Below are positions 7,440-15,504 of a DNA stretch of 29,320 bases, in pieces; the first letter of the stretch is position 1, and each line of letters opens with the position of its first letter. The notes beneath the pieces are model-generated. The model had not been told where the DNA came from, ran no database searches, and saw nothing but the letters and a program-made list of their open reading frames with translations. This DNA is from Firmicutes bacterium UBA5774. GTDB taxonomy: Bacteria > Bacillota > Clostridia > Peptostreptococcales > Anaerovoracaceae. The DNA lies in the NCBI GenBank assembly GCA_002418625.1, contig DIEM01000007.1, forward strand, positions 13,554 through 42,873, given 5' to 3'. The position numbers and the translations under genes are program-made.

Positions 7440-8288
7440 TTATTTACTGTAATCGAAGAACCCTGCACCGGTCTTCCTGCCAAGCTTGTTTGCCCTGACC
7501 ATTTTCCTGAGCAGCGGATGCGCTCTGTATTTCGTGTCCCCGAATTCCTTGTAGAGAACGTCCATGATCGCCAGGCAGACATCCAGTCCGACAAGGTCGC
7601 CAAGGGCAAGGGGTCCGATCGGATGGTTGGCGCCGAGCATCATCGCCTGGTCGATTTCGTCGGCTTTGGCGACGCCATCGGCAAGAATGCCGACCGCTTC
7701 ATTGATCATCGGAATCAGGATCCTGTTTACAACGAAGCCCGGAGCTTCTGCAACCTCAACAGGCGTTTTGCCGAGTTTGTTCGTCAGGTCGAGGATCATG
7801 TCCCTCGTTTCGTCAGAGGTCGTCAGTCCTTTGATGATTTCAACCAGCTTCATCATCGGAACGGGATTGAAGAAATGCATGCCCACTATTTTGTCAGGTC
7901 TTCCTGTCGCGGACGCGATTTCGGTGATGGACAGTGAAGATGTATTTGTCGCGAGGATGGTTCCCGGCTTGCAAAGCTGATCCAGCTCGGCAAAAAGCGC
8001 TTTTTTCGCTTCAAGATCTTCTGTCGCGGCTTCAATGATAAGGTCTGCGTCGGCAACGATGGCGATATCCGTGGATCCTGTGACCCTTGCCATGATTGCG
8101 TCTTTTTCCTCTGCTGTCAGTTTTTCCTTCGCAACGAGCCTGTCAAGATTCTTGCTGACTGTCGCGATGCCTTTGTCGACAGATTCCTGTCTTCTGGCTC
8201 TCAAAACTACTTCGTAGCCGGTCTGCGCCAAAACCTGGATGATTCCGGCTCCCATGGTGCCAGTCCCTAAAACGCCGATTTTTTTCAT
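7440..8288 (-). CDS. hbd: 3-hydroxybutyryl-CoA dehydrogenase
   Basis: Hbd reduces acetoacetyl-CoA to 3-hydroxybutyryl-CoA with NAD(P)H in the butyrate/C4 pathway. The 282-residue protein has the typical single-enzyme length. Its N-terminal Rossmann domain has GTGTMGAGI (8-16), and the family motifs ATNTSSLSIT, GMHFFNPVPMMKLVEII (His-Glu catalytic pair) and PGFVVNRILIPMINEA follow. The C-terminal domain has ANHPIGPLALGDLVGLD and ends GRKTGAGFFDYSK. AGGAGG lies 7 nt before the ATG. It is separated from crt by 218 nt with no recognisable gene, so it may have its own promoter. No thiolase, butyryl-CoA dehydrogenase or etf gene lies in the window. Confidence 0.97.
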   Translation of the reverse strand: MKKIGVLGTGTMGAGIIQVLAQTGYEVVLRARRQESVDKGIATVSKNLDRLVAKEKLTAEEKDAIMARVTGSTDIAIVADADLIIEAATEDLEAKKALFAELDQLCKPGTILATNTSSLSITEIASATGRPDKIVGMHFFNPVPMMKLVEIIKGLTTSDETRDMILDLTNKLGKTPVEVAEAPGFVVNRILIPMINEAVGILADGVAKADEIDQAMMLGANHPIGPLALGDLVGLDVCLAIMDVLYKEFGDTKYRAHPLLRKMVRANKLGRKTGAGFFDYSK

Positions 8289-8506
8289 TGTTGTACCTCC
8301 TGTTTCGTTAAGAATTATTGGGCCAGCATCGGATCGATGCTATCTTCATGCTTCGGTTCGTATCGGCCTGTCCTGTATCGGTTCCCTCTGCATAACAATC
8401 TGATTTGATCCAGCTATAAATGTAATGCAAAACCGGAAAAATAGCAATATCAAAACACATAGTCGCTATTTTCTGAAAAATCCAATTGAAATTATTCTTA
8501 AAGTTT
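8289..8506. other. Non-coding gap between crt and hbd
   Basis: This 218-nt stretch has no supportable gene. On the minus strand a TTGCTA followed 17 nt later by TACATT is a weak promoter candidate for hbd. I see no clear terminator after crt. Confidence 0.4.
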
Positions 8507-9283
8507 TTAAAGCGCCTTGAACACGGGCTTTCTTTTCTCGAGAAAAGCAGACATGCCTTCCTTTTGATCCAGGGAAGCAAAGCACATGCCGAACAGCTCC
8601 GTCTCGATCCTGATCCCTGTGTCGATATCCGTCTCCAAACCCCGCTTGATGGCCAAATTGGAGTATCGCACGGCCAAAGGAGCATTCTTCGCGATCCTGG
8701 CTGCCAGCGCTTCCGCTTCTTTAAGCAGCTCCTCCGGTTCAACAACCTTGTTGATCAGGCCGATCGACAGAGCCGTCCCTGCGTCAATGATATCCGCCGT
8801 CAGGGTCAGCTCGATCGCCTTCGCCTTTCCGACAAGCCTCGGAAGCCTCTGGGTGCCTGAAAATCCCGGCGTGATCCCAAGTCCGACTTCAGGCTGGCCG
8901 AATTTCGCCTTGCTTGAAGCGATCCTCATATCGCAGGCCATGGCCAGTTCACAGCCTCCGCCGAGCGCAAAACCGTTCACCGCTGCAATCGTAGGTTTTT
9001 CAAGATTCTCGATCTTCCTGAATATTCCGGCGCCGAATGCGCCCCATTTACGTCCTTCTTCAAAACTCATTTTGCTCATGTATTCGATATCCGCACCAGC
9101 GACAAAAGCTCTGCCCTCTCCTGTGATGATGATCACCTGGACTTCCGGATCGTCCGCAGCCATATCCACCGCCGCGTCAATATCGGCGAGCACCTGCCCA
9201 TTGAGAGAATTCAGCGCTTCAGGCCTGTTGATCCTGATCGTCGCAACGCTGCCCGCCTTATCAAAAATTACCGTCTGAAACAT
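8507..9283 (-). CDS. crt: Crotonase / short-chain enoyl-CoA hydratase (3-hydroxybutyryl-CoA dehydratase)
   Basis: Crotonase dehydrates 3-hydroxybutyryl-CoA to crotonyl-CoA, the step after Hbd. The 258-residue protein has the oxyanion-hole motifs AFVAGADI (59-66) and NGFALGGGCELA (103-114). The two catalytic glutamates are Glu112 (GGCELA) and Glu132 (GQPEVGLGITPG). The C-terminus FLEKRKPVFKAL is typical. The start at 9281-9283 is supported by AAGGAGG 7 nt upstream; an in-frame extension of 11 codons overlaps that site and is rejected. Upstream, TTGCCA (9348-9353) with TATA-rich sequence near 9323-9333 may be its promoter. Together with hbd it forms part of a C4 fermentation or CoA-ester module. 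Confidence 0.95.
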   Translation of the reverse strand: MFQTVIFDKAGSVATIRINRPEALNSLNGQVLADIDAAVDMAADDPEVQVIIITGEGRAFVAGADIEYMSKMSFEEGRKWGAFGAGIFRKIENLEKPTIAAVNGFALGGGCELAMACDMRIASSKAKFGQPEVGLGITPGFSGTQRLPRLVGKAKAIELTLTADIIDAGTALSIGLINKVVEPEELLKEAEALAARIAKNAPLAVRYSNLAIKRGLETDIDTGIRIETELFGMCFASLDQKEGMSAFLEKRKPVFKAL

Positions 9284-9355
9284 ATTGAGACCTCCTTGCT
9301 CTGAGATAACACACACATCTTCTATATATAATACAAATGAAAAAATTTGGCAAGC

Positions 9356-10660
9356 CTATTTTCCGTTTTGTCCGTTTTCCGCTTCGCGAGCCGAGCCTTC
9401 CTTCAGGACCTTCCTCATTTCCGCCTTGTAACTCTCGACCCCAGGCTGGTTGAATGGATAGACACCTAGCAGATATCCGCTCAGCGCGCATGCCGTCTCA
9501 AAGAAATAAACCATCTGCCCGAATACGAATGGTGAAAGGGACGGGATATCCAGCCTGATGACAGGTATGCCGACTGCCAGGTGCGCGGCGGTGACGCCTT
9601 TCATGGCAGCCCGGTTGACTTCGTTCATGCTTCTGCCTGCCAGAAGCTCTCCGGCTCCATCCGGAACGATGATGTCCTTTTCCGGTTCTTCGACATGCAG
9701 GACGGTTTCAAAGAATATCTGGTTCCCCTCCTGCAGATACTGGCCCATGGAATGCAGATCCGCCGTGAACTGAAGCGCGGCCGGAAAAATCCCCTTGCCG
9801 TCTTTCCCTTCGCTCTCGCCGAACAGCTGCTTGAGCCACTCTGCGAAAAATTGAAGTTTCGGCTCGTAATATTCATAAACCTCGATGACCTTGCCTCTTG
9901 AGTACAGTTCGTTCCTGACTGCCGCGAACAGTTCCGGCGTTCCAAGCCCGGCGTCTTCCTTCCAATCTTCCGGCTGTCCTGAAAGTTCAACCTTCTGCTG
10001 CGCTCCGTCAAGCATCTCGAAGATATCGATGCCGGCCACAGCGATCGGCAGAAGGCCCACCGGCGTCAGCACCGAATATCTCCCGCCTATGTCGTCGGGA
10101 ACGACAAAGGAGGTATAGCCTTCCCTCAGCGACTCTTCGCGAAGCACGCCCTTCGCGCTGTCGGTGACGGCGCAGATGCGGTCCACGGCCTCTTCTCTGC
10201 CGTATTTTTTATACATGAGATCCTTCAGCACGGAGAAAGCGATGTTTGGCTCCGTCGTGGTCCCGGATTTCGAAATGACGCAGAGACAGATCTCTTTATT
10301 CTCTATTTCTTCGATGAGTTCCGCATGATAGGTCCCGCTGAGATTGCAGCCTGCGAAATAGATCTTCGGGCCCTGTTTTCCGCCTTCGGATCCCGGGCTG
10401 AGCATTTCCACGGCAGCCCTCGCGCCTAGATAGGAACCGCCGATCCCGATGACGATGAACGCGTCGCACTGCCTGCGGATCTTCGCGGCCGTCTCGACGA
10501 TCCTGGCGATCTCGGCTCTGTCGTAATTGAAAGGCAACGCGACCCAGCCGCCAAAATCATCGTCGCCGGATTCAAGATGTTTCTTGCTTTTGAGAAGCAG
10601 CTCCTTGTTTTTTGCAATCTCTGCCCCGCTTACAGCCGATTGTGACAAATCGATTTTCAT
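9356..10660 (-). CDS. pgi: Glucose-6-phosphate isomerase
   Basis: Pgi interconverts glucose-6-phosphate and fructose-6-phosphate and links glycolysis to sugar-nucleotide synthesis. The 434-residue protein is of the shorter Bacillus/Clostridium type. Motifs seen are VIGIGGSYLGARA (about 70-82), the phosphate-binding VISKSGTTTEPN (128-139), GGRYSVLTPVGLLP (192-205), DLHSMGQYLQEGNQ (301-314) and the C-terminal PFNQPGVESYK. The start at 10658-10660 has GGAGGT 7 nt upstream, so the seven codons before it are excluded. It begins 34 nt after the sugar-dehydratase stop codon, so the two are probably cotranscribed, which suggests it helps supply precursors for the surface polymer. Confidence 0.97.
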   Translation of the reverse strand: MKIDLSQSAVSGAEIAKNKELLLKSKKHLESGDDDFGGWVALPFNYDRAEIARIVETAAKIRRQCDAFIVIGIGGSYLGARAAVEMLSPGSEGGKQGPKIYFAGCNLSGTYHAELIEEIENKEICLCVISKSGTTTEPNIAFSVLKDLMYKKYGREEAVDRICAVTDSAKGVLREESLREGYTSFVVPDDIGGRYSVLTPVGLLPIAVAGIDIFEMLDGAQQKVELSGQPEDWKEDAGLGTPELFAAVRNELYSRGKVIEVYEYYEPKLQFFAEWLKQLFGESEGKDGKGIFPAALQFTADLHSMGQYLQEGNQIFFETVLHVEEPEKDIIVPDGAGELLAGRSMNEVNRAAMKGVTAAHLAVGIPVIRLDIPSLSPFVFGQMVYFFETACALSGYLLGVYPFNQPGVESYKAEMRKVLKEGSAREAENGQNGK

Positions 10661-10694
10661 TTTCTTTACCTCCCGGAACACTCAATACAGTAAG

Positions 10695-12611
10695 TTAATA
10701 TTCCTTATATGGCCTGTAGGTTGGGATCATCTCGGCGAGCCACAGTTTGACTTCATTGTCGTTCATCATTATCAGCCGCTGATTGATGTCGTCTATTCCA
10801 AAACCGTCTGGGGCAAGCAGCTGCTTCAGCCTGGGGTCGATCGGCATCGGACTCCCGATGAATATTTTTTTGTGGCTCGTATTTTCGATCCCCTCTTCGG
10901 CCAGCAGAAGTTCTTCATATAATTTTTCACCGGGCCGAAGCCCTGTAAACCTGATTTCAATGTCCTCATACGGTCGATAGCCCGACAATTCGATCAGATT
11001 TTTTGCGAGATCCACGATTTTGATCGGATCTCCCATATCCAAAATAAATATTTCGCCGCCCGCGGCCATAGCGCCGGTCTGGATGACAAGCTGGGCGGCT
11101 TCCGGAATCGTCATGAAATAGCGGGTGATCTCGGGGTGCGTCACCGTCACCGGGCCGCCCTGCTCGATCTGCTTCTTGAAAAGAGGAATCACACTTCCGT
11201 TGCTTCCAAGAACATTTCCAAAGCGGACCGCGGAAAAGGTCGTGCCGCTTGACATCAGGCTCTTGTCCTGAATGATGAACTCCGCGGCTCTTTTGGTGGC
11301 GCCCATCACGTTCGTCGGATTGACAGCCTTGTCCGTTGAAATCAGGACAAATCTCTCGACATTGAAGTCCGCCGCGATGTCAACGAGCGTCTTGGTCCCC
11401 AGCAGGTTGTTCATCACTGCTTCTTTCGGATTGCGTTCCATGAGCGGCACATGCTTATGGGCTGCCGCATGAAATACAACATGGGGCCGTTCCTGATTAA
11501 ACACGTCCTTGATGCGGCCGCCGTTGCGCACGGAGGCTATGACCGCTTGGAAATCGACATCCGGATATAAATATTTCATTTCATGCTCAAGCACAAAAAC
11601 CGAATTTTCATAGATGTCCAGCGCAATGAGTCTCTTCGGCCCGAACTTGGCGATCTGCCTGCACAGCTCCGAGCCGATCGATCCCCCACCGCCTGTCACC
11701 AAAACGACTTTATCCTGAAGATAGCCGCTGATGCTCTTCGTATCCAGCTCCACAGCTTCACGGCCCAGCAGGTCCAGAATATCAACCTCCCTGAGCTTCG
11801 TGACATTGACCTTCTGATTGATCAAATCCGACAGGCCCGGCAGGATATTGATTTTGCAGCCTGTCGGGTTGCAGGCGTGGATGATGCGCTTTATATCATC
11901 TCTGGAAGCCGATGGAATGGCGATGATGATCTCGTCGATCCTGTATCTTTTGACCAGCAGCTCCACATTTTTCGTCGTACCGGCAACAGGAACGCCCAAA
12001 ATCATCTTGCCAAGCTTTTCGGGATCGTCGTCGACTACGACGGCAACAGACTTGCTCAGGTCATCGGCGAGCCTGATTTCCTTCATGATGATCGCCCCTG
12101 CGTCTCCTGCCCCGACCACCATAATCCTGCTGGGGGATTTGGCGGGAAAGCCTCCGGGCTTCAACTGTGCGGTGCCGGCCTTCAATAAATCGAAGGCCCC
12201 GGTTTTCCTGAAAGACCTGTATGTCCTGAAACTGAAGCGTATGCCTCCGATCACCATCAAATCGATGATGCATGTCAAAAGATAAATGCTTCTCGGCAGC
12301 TGCTCCGAGGCGATAACAAAATACGAAGTGGCGGCCGCTGTCGCGAACAGCGAAGCGATCGAGATCTTCACCAATTCGACAGAACCCGCGTATTTCCACA
12401 TGCTCTTGTAAAGATCGAACACCCAGAACACTGCGATTTTAATGATCGTGACCGGAATGAAATTATCCAGGTATAGGGCCAGATATTTCTGAAGCATCGG
12501 ATCCTGCGTCATGAACTCGAACCGGATCATCATGGCGAGTATGTATGATAAGTTGACGGCCATCATGTCGACCATGATTAATATTAATATTTTGATCCAT
12601 TTTCCGGCCAT
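10695..12611 (-). CDS. Membrane-bound nucleoside-diphosphate-sugar 4,6-dehydratase/epimerase (FlaA1/CapD/WbpM type)
   Basis: Enzymes of this type convert UDP-HexNAc to 4-keto-6-deoxy sugars for surface polymers or protein glycans. The 638-residue protein has about four N-terminal membrane helices. A CoA-binding-like Rossmann domain follows (VVGAGDAG near 165), then a short-chain dehydrogenase domain with TGGGGSIG (306-313), HAAAHKHVPLME and STDKAVNPTNVMGATK (425-440). Met replaces the usual catalytic Tyr, as in the Ser-Met-Lys triad of large WbpM-type enzymes. The start at 12609-12611 is preferred for its GGGTGG site. An alternative ATG at 12642-12644 would add 11 residues. A TTG further upstream is excluded because it lies at the predicted transcription start. 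Confidence 0.92.
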   Translation of the reverse strand: MAGKWIKILILIMVDMMAVNLSYILAMMIRFEFMTQDPMLQKYLALYLDNFIPVTIIKIAVFWVFDLYKSMWKYAGSVELVKISIASLFATAAATSYFVIASEQLPRSIYLLTCIIDLMVIGGIRFSFRTYRSFRKTGAFDLLKAGTAQLKPGGFPAKSPSRIMVVGAGDAGAIIMKEIRLADDLSKSVAVVVDDDPEKLGKMILGVPVAGTTKNVELLVKRYRIDEIIIAIPSASRDDIKRIIHACNPTGCKINILPGLSDLINQKVNVTKLREVDILDLLGREAVELDTKSISGYLQDKVVLVTGGGGSIGSELCRQIAKFGPKRLIALDIYENSVFVLEHEMKYLYPDVDFQAVIASVRNGGRIKDVFNQERPHVVFHAAAHKHVPLMERNPKEAVMNNLLGTKTLVDIAADFNVERFVLISTDKAVNPTNVMGATKRAAEFIIQDKSLMSSGTTFSAVRFGNVLGSNGSVIPLFKKQIEQGGPVTVTHPEITRYFMTIPEAAQLVIQTGAMAAGGEIFILDMGDPIKIVDLAKNLIELSGYRPYEDIEIRFTGLRPGEKLYEELLLAEEGIENTSHKKIFIGSPMPIDPRLKQLLAPDGFGIDDINQRLIMMNDNEVKLWLAEMIPTYRPYKEY

Positions 12612-12705
12612 TTTTTCCACCCTATCCTTATGACTGTCATGCATTTCCGATGAACGAATGATCTGCTGGGCAAAAGCCGGTCGATCTGCACGGATATGCA
12701 AATAA

Positions 12706-12735
12706 ATTATATGCCTCGAAGCATGTTTTGTTCAA
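12706..12735 (-). promoter_or_regulatory. Sigma-A promoter of the sugar dehydratase-pgi operon
   Basis: On the minus strand TTGAAC (12730-12735) and a perfect TATAAT (12706-12711) are separated by 18 nt. The predicted transcript starts near 12699, giving an 88-nt leader to the preferred ATG. Confidence 0.72.
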
Positions 12736-12740
12736 GGGAA

Positions 12741-12751
12741 TTCCATTGGAA
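12741..12751. promoter_or_regulatory. 11-bp palindrome between two divergent promoters
   Basis: TTCCATTGGAA is a perfect TTCCA-T-TGGAA palindrome between the two divergent -35 boxes (12730-12735 minus and 12778-12783 plus). A shared regulator could act here. This is inference from position and symmetry only. Confidence 0.35.
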
Positions 12752-12777
12752 CCGCTGAAAAAGTTTCGTCCCTGCCG

Positions 12778-12807
12778 TTGCAAAGTGCCGAGGCGTTGCT
12801 ATATAAT
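12778..12807 (+). promoter_or_regulatory. Sigma-A promoter of the polymerase/ligase gene
   Basis: TTGCAA (12778-12783) and a perfect TATAAT (12802-12807) are separated by 18 nt, about 70 nt upstream of the GTG start at 12877. Confidence 0.72.
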
Positions 12808-12876
12808 GGCTAATGTGGAAATACAAAGTTTCTGATCGTAAACATATTTATATTATAACAATTCAGGAGGAATAAA

Positions 12877-14829
12877 GTGGCGAAAAATAAAAACCAATCT
12901 AAGGCCGGCATCCATTCGCGCCATCAGGATGCAAAAAATCCGGCCCGTTCCGATGAAAAAAATCCGGACTGCCTGTGGGCCATGAGCCATGCGCCGTCCG
13001 TCGGCGAAGACTCCCACTGGTTTCAGGTGCTAATAGCCGCGTTCTTCACGGCCGTGATCATGCTGGTCGTCAGGATGGCGTTCTATACGGCCGATCTTTC
13101 GGGATTCTACTGGGCTTCCGATAAGCAGAATTTTTCGGACGTCTTCAGCCTGGTCAAAAGCCAGCTGATCGTCGCAGCCGCGATACTCGGGGTGCTCGTT
13201 GTCCTTTATCATTTGATGTTTCAAATGCTCTATGTCAAAAGAACTTATATTTATATTCCAATGCTGGTTTATGTTGTCTTCGTGCTTCTTTCCTATGCGT
13301 TTTCAGACTACCGGGAATTCGCTCTCTGGGGCTGGCGCGACCGCTTCGAAGGAACAATCGTTCTGGTCGCCTACATGGTCATGCTATTTTATATCATCAA
13401 TACCGTCAATACCGAAAAGAATGTCAAGGGGATCCTTTATACCGTGGCAGGCACGTCCTCGGTCATGGGCCTGATAGGCCTGAGCCAGTATTTCCGGCAC
13501 GACTTTTTCCAGACGTCGATCGGCGGAAAGCTGATAACCCCCTCCGCGCATTGGGACAAGCTCGAATCCTTGACATTCAACTTTGAGGAAGGTCAAATCT
13601 ATCAGACTGTGTTCAATCCCAATTATGCCTCTTTCTACCTGACGCTGCTGGTTCCGCTCTTCGCCCTGCTGTTCATCCAGGAACGCCGCCCCGCGGTCAG
13701 GGCCGTCTGGGCCGCCCTCTACGGGCTCCTTTTGTTCAATCTGTTCGGTTCCGCCTCGAGTGGCGGATTTCTGGGCCTCGGCGTCTCGTTCATCATCGCC
13801 GTCACCCTGCTGAACAAGCGCCTGTTCAAGGAATGGAAATATTCCGTTCTGATCCTTCTCGCCGTGTCTCTGGCTGTCGGGGCTTTCACTTTTCCAAGAT
13901 TTTTGCCGGAGGTGTCCGGAGCAGTCAAGGGTGTGCTAAATATCACTGACGTATCCGAGACAGCAATCGGCACCGCAGAAAACTCTGACGCCGAAGAAGT
14001 CCGAAAAACCGATTCTCCCTTGATAATAGATTATTTCGAGACATATGAGGATCATCTCACCGTCAGCATCGAAGGCTCTGAGATGCATATTTATCCCATT
14101 CTCGAAGACAATGTGATGTCATTGCGGGTCGAAGACGCGCAAGGCCTTGAAGTCAGCGTTGAAAAAGGTGAGGCGGCCAATCGGGTGGAAATCACAGACC
14201 CGCGATTCGACAGGTGCTCCATCGCTCTGGAAATCAATGAAAGTAAAAAATATCTGGTATTCCTGACGGATGCTACCATATGGCCGTTTGCGATCACAGA
14301 CGAAGGCCTTTTGTTCCAGACCACCACCGGAAACCTGGTTTCGCTTGACAAGGTTCAGGCATTCGGCTTTGAAAACAATTTGAAATTCGGCACCTACCGC
14401 GGATATATCTGGTCCAGGTCCCTGCCGATGATCAAGGACACGCTGCTGGTCGGCAACGGCGCGGACACTTACTGTGCCTACTTCCCTCAAAATGATTATG
14501 CCGGGCGTTATTCGATCGGATGGAACCGGCACATCATCGTCGACAAGCCCCACAACTGGTACATCGCCACCGCGATCAACACCGGCCTTGTATCGCTTCT
14601 GGCCTTGTTCGCTCTTTTCGGCATCTATTTCATCGGAAGCCTGCGGCTTTTCCTGCACCGAAACTACAGCATATTTCTTGATTATGCCGGGGCCGGCATC
14701 TTTATCGGTATCTGCGGCTTCCTTGCCGCTGCGCTGGTCAATGACAGCAGCGTCTCCGTCATGCCGCTGTTCTACGGGCTTCTGGGCACCGGGATCGCAA
14801 TCAATATGATTCTACGGCGTCAAATTTAA
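12877..14829 (+). CDS. O-antigen ligase/polymerase (Wzy/WaaL superfamily) membrane protein
   Basis: This family joins lipid-linked glycan units or transfers glycans at the outer face of the membrane. The 650-residue protein has a polar N-terminus of ~45 residues, then many hydrophobic segments. The family features are FNPNYASFYLTLLVPLFALL near 248-267 and, towards the C-terminus, LLVGNGADTYCAYFP and DKPHNWYIATAINTGL with the conserved His. Between the central and C-terminal membrane helices lies a soluble, beta-rich insert of roughly 150 residues (about 350-500). The GTG start has AGGAGG 6 nt upstream. It is divergent from the sugar dehydratase gene. The polymer made is not evident; cell-wall polysaccharide and S-layer glycan are both possible. 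Confidence 0.86.
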   Translation: MAKNKNQSKAGIHSRHQDAKNPARSDEKNPDCLWAMSHAPSVGEDSHWFQVLIAAFFTAVIMLVVRMAFYTADLSGFYWASDKQNFSDVFSLVKSQLIVAAAILGVLVVLYHLMFQMLYVKRTYIYIPMLVYVVFVLLSYAFSDYREFALWGWRDRFEGTIVLVAYMVMLFYIINTVNTEKNVKGILYTVAGTSSVMGLIGLSQYFRHDFFQTSIGGKLITPSAHWDKLESLTFNFEEGQIYQTVFNPNYASFYLTLLVPLFALLFIQERRPAVRAVWAALYGLLLFNLFGSASSGGFLGLGVSFIIAVTLLNKRLFKEWKYSVLILLAVSLAVGAFTFPRFLPEVSGAVKGVLNITDVSETAIGTAENSDAEEVRKTDSPLIIDYFETYEDHLTVSIEGSEMHIYPILEDNVMSLRVEDAQGLEVSVEKGEAANRVEITDPRFDRCSIALEINESKKYLVFLTDATIWPFAITDEGLLFQTTTGNLVSLDKVQAFGFENNLKFGTYRGYIWSRSLPMIKDTLLVGNGADTYCAYFPQNDYAGRYSIGWNRHIIVDKPHNWYIATAINTGLVSLLALFALFGIYFIGSLRLFLHRNYSIFLDYAGAGIFIGICGFLAAALVNDSSVSVMPLFYGLLGTGIAINMILRRQI

Positions 14830-14895
14830 AATAATTGCTGTTCAGCATCCATAACCTTGTCATTATTAATTGAAAAGGGCTCTTCATGCGAAGAA

Positions 14896-14946
14896 CGGGT
14901 TCCGTTTGGAGGTGTAAAGCGCCAAATTTACAACCAAAATCACAAT
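14896..14946 (+). repeat. Left (half) copy of the palindromic element flanking hipBA
   Basis: By hand alignment 38 of 51 positions match the left arm and interior of the element at 16869-16919. Most differences are transitions. The matching right arm (AAACGGAACCC) is absent here, so only half an element is present on this side. Confidence 0.7.
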
Positions 14947-14960
14947 GGAAATCACTTACG

Positions 14961-15008
14961 AATTCACAGCGATAATTAATTTATTCCCGCTGTGAATTTG
15001 TTGTTTTT
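14961..15008 (+). terminator. Probable terminator after the polymerase/ligase gene
   Basis: AATTCACAGC (14961-14970) and GCTGTGAATT (14989-14998) form a 10-bp perfect stem with an 18-nt loop. It is followed by a T-rich tail (TGTTGTTTTT) on the plus strand. It lies about 130 nt after the stop codon, so readthrough or another role is possible. Confidence 0.5.
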
Positions 15009-15034
15009 GGTATCATTCTTAGATGTAAATTATT

Positions 15035-15050
15035 GAGCATATTTATGCTC
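15035..15050. promoter_or_regulatory. Operator-like palindrome upstream of hipB
   Basis: GAGCATA-TT-TATGCTC is a perfect inverted repeat about 35 nt upstream of the hipB -35 box. A further half site, GCTCAT at 15088-15093, overlaps that box. HipB proteins autoregulate by binding palindromes in their promoter, so these are natural candidate sites. Confidence 0.5.
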
Positions 15051-15085
15051 ATAATGTGTAAATAATGTTTATAACGAGAAATATA

Positions 15086-15114
15086 TTGCTCATAAAATAG
15101 TATTGGCATATAAT
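15086..15114 (+). promoter_or_regulatory. Sigma-A promoter of hipBA
   Basis: TTGCTC (15086-15091) and a perfect TATAAT (15109-15114) are separated by 17 nt, about 40 nt upstream of hipB. Confidence 0.7.
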
Positions 15115-15153
15115 GATTGTATAGAATATTTCTAAACAAAATGAGGAGAAATG

Positions 15154-15504
15154 ATGAATAAGTATTTGTCTTCTGTGGCTGCGATTGCCGAGATTGCATC
15201 AAGACTTAAAGCATATAGAATAGATTATCCGCTGTCTCAGCAAGAATTGGCTGACAAAGCGGGAGTTTCCAGGCGCAGCATTACAAATTTGGAAAATGGA
15301 GAGGATGTGCAGCTTGGCACATTGGTAAAAGTGCTCATGGCTCTTGGCTTAGATTCAAACCTTGACTTACTCGCGCCAGATCCAACAGAAAGGCCTTCTT
15401 ATTATTTGAAAGAGAAATCAAATGTGGTGCAAAGAAAGCGGGCAAGCAAAAAGCGGATCAAGACCTCGAAGCGAACCTTTAAATGGGGGGATGAATCAAA
15501 ATGA
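15154..15504 (+). CDS. hipB: HipB-like antitoxin, Xre-family helix-turn-helix protein
   Basis: The gene encodes a 116-residue DNA-binding antitoxin. Its helix-turn-helix is visible as LSQQELADKAGVSRRSITNLENGEDVQLGTLVKVLMALGL (about residues 26-65). The C-terminal third is very basic (RKRASKKRIKTSKRTFK) and may be flexible. Two adjacent ATGs exist. The second (15154) is preferred because GAGGAG lies 5 nt upstream; the first leaves only 2 nt. It overlaps the hipA start by 4 nt (ATGA), which indicates translational coupling. In known systems HipB neutralises HipA and represses the operon. Base composition is clearly more AT-rich than in the flanking genes. Confidence 0.9.
   Translation: MNKYLSSVAAIAEIASRLKAYRIDYPLSQQELADKAGVSRRSITNLENGEDVQLGTLVKVLMALGLDSNLDLLAPDPTERPSYYLKEKSNVVQRKRASKKRIKTSKRTFKWGDESK

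Larger units (their letters stand above)
14830..15153. other. Intergenic region between polymerase gene and hipB
   Basis: This 324-nt AT-rich region holds a half copy of the palindromic element (14896-14946), a terminator-like hairpin (14961-14998), an operator-like palindrome (15035-15050) and the hipB promoter. No gene is supportable here. Confidence 0.7.

Noticed and set aside
12699..12701. TTG as the start of the sugar dehydratase
   Set aside because: It coincides with the predicted transcription start just downstream of TATAAT, so no ribosome binding site could precede it in the mRNA.
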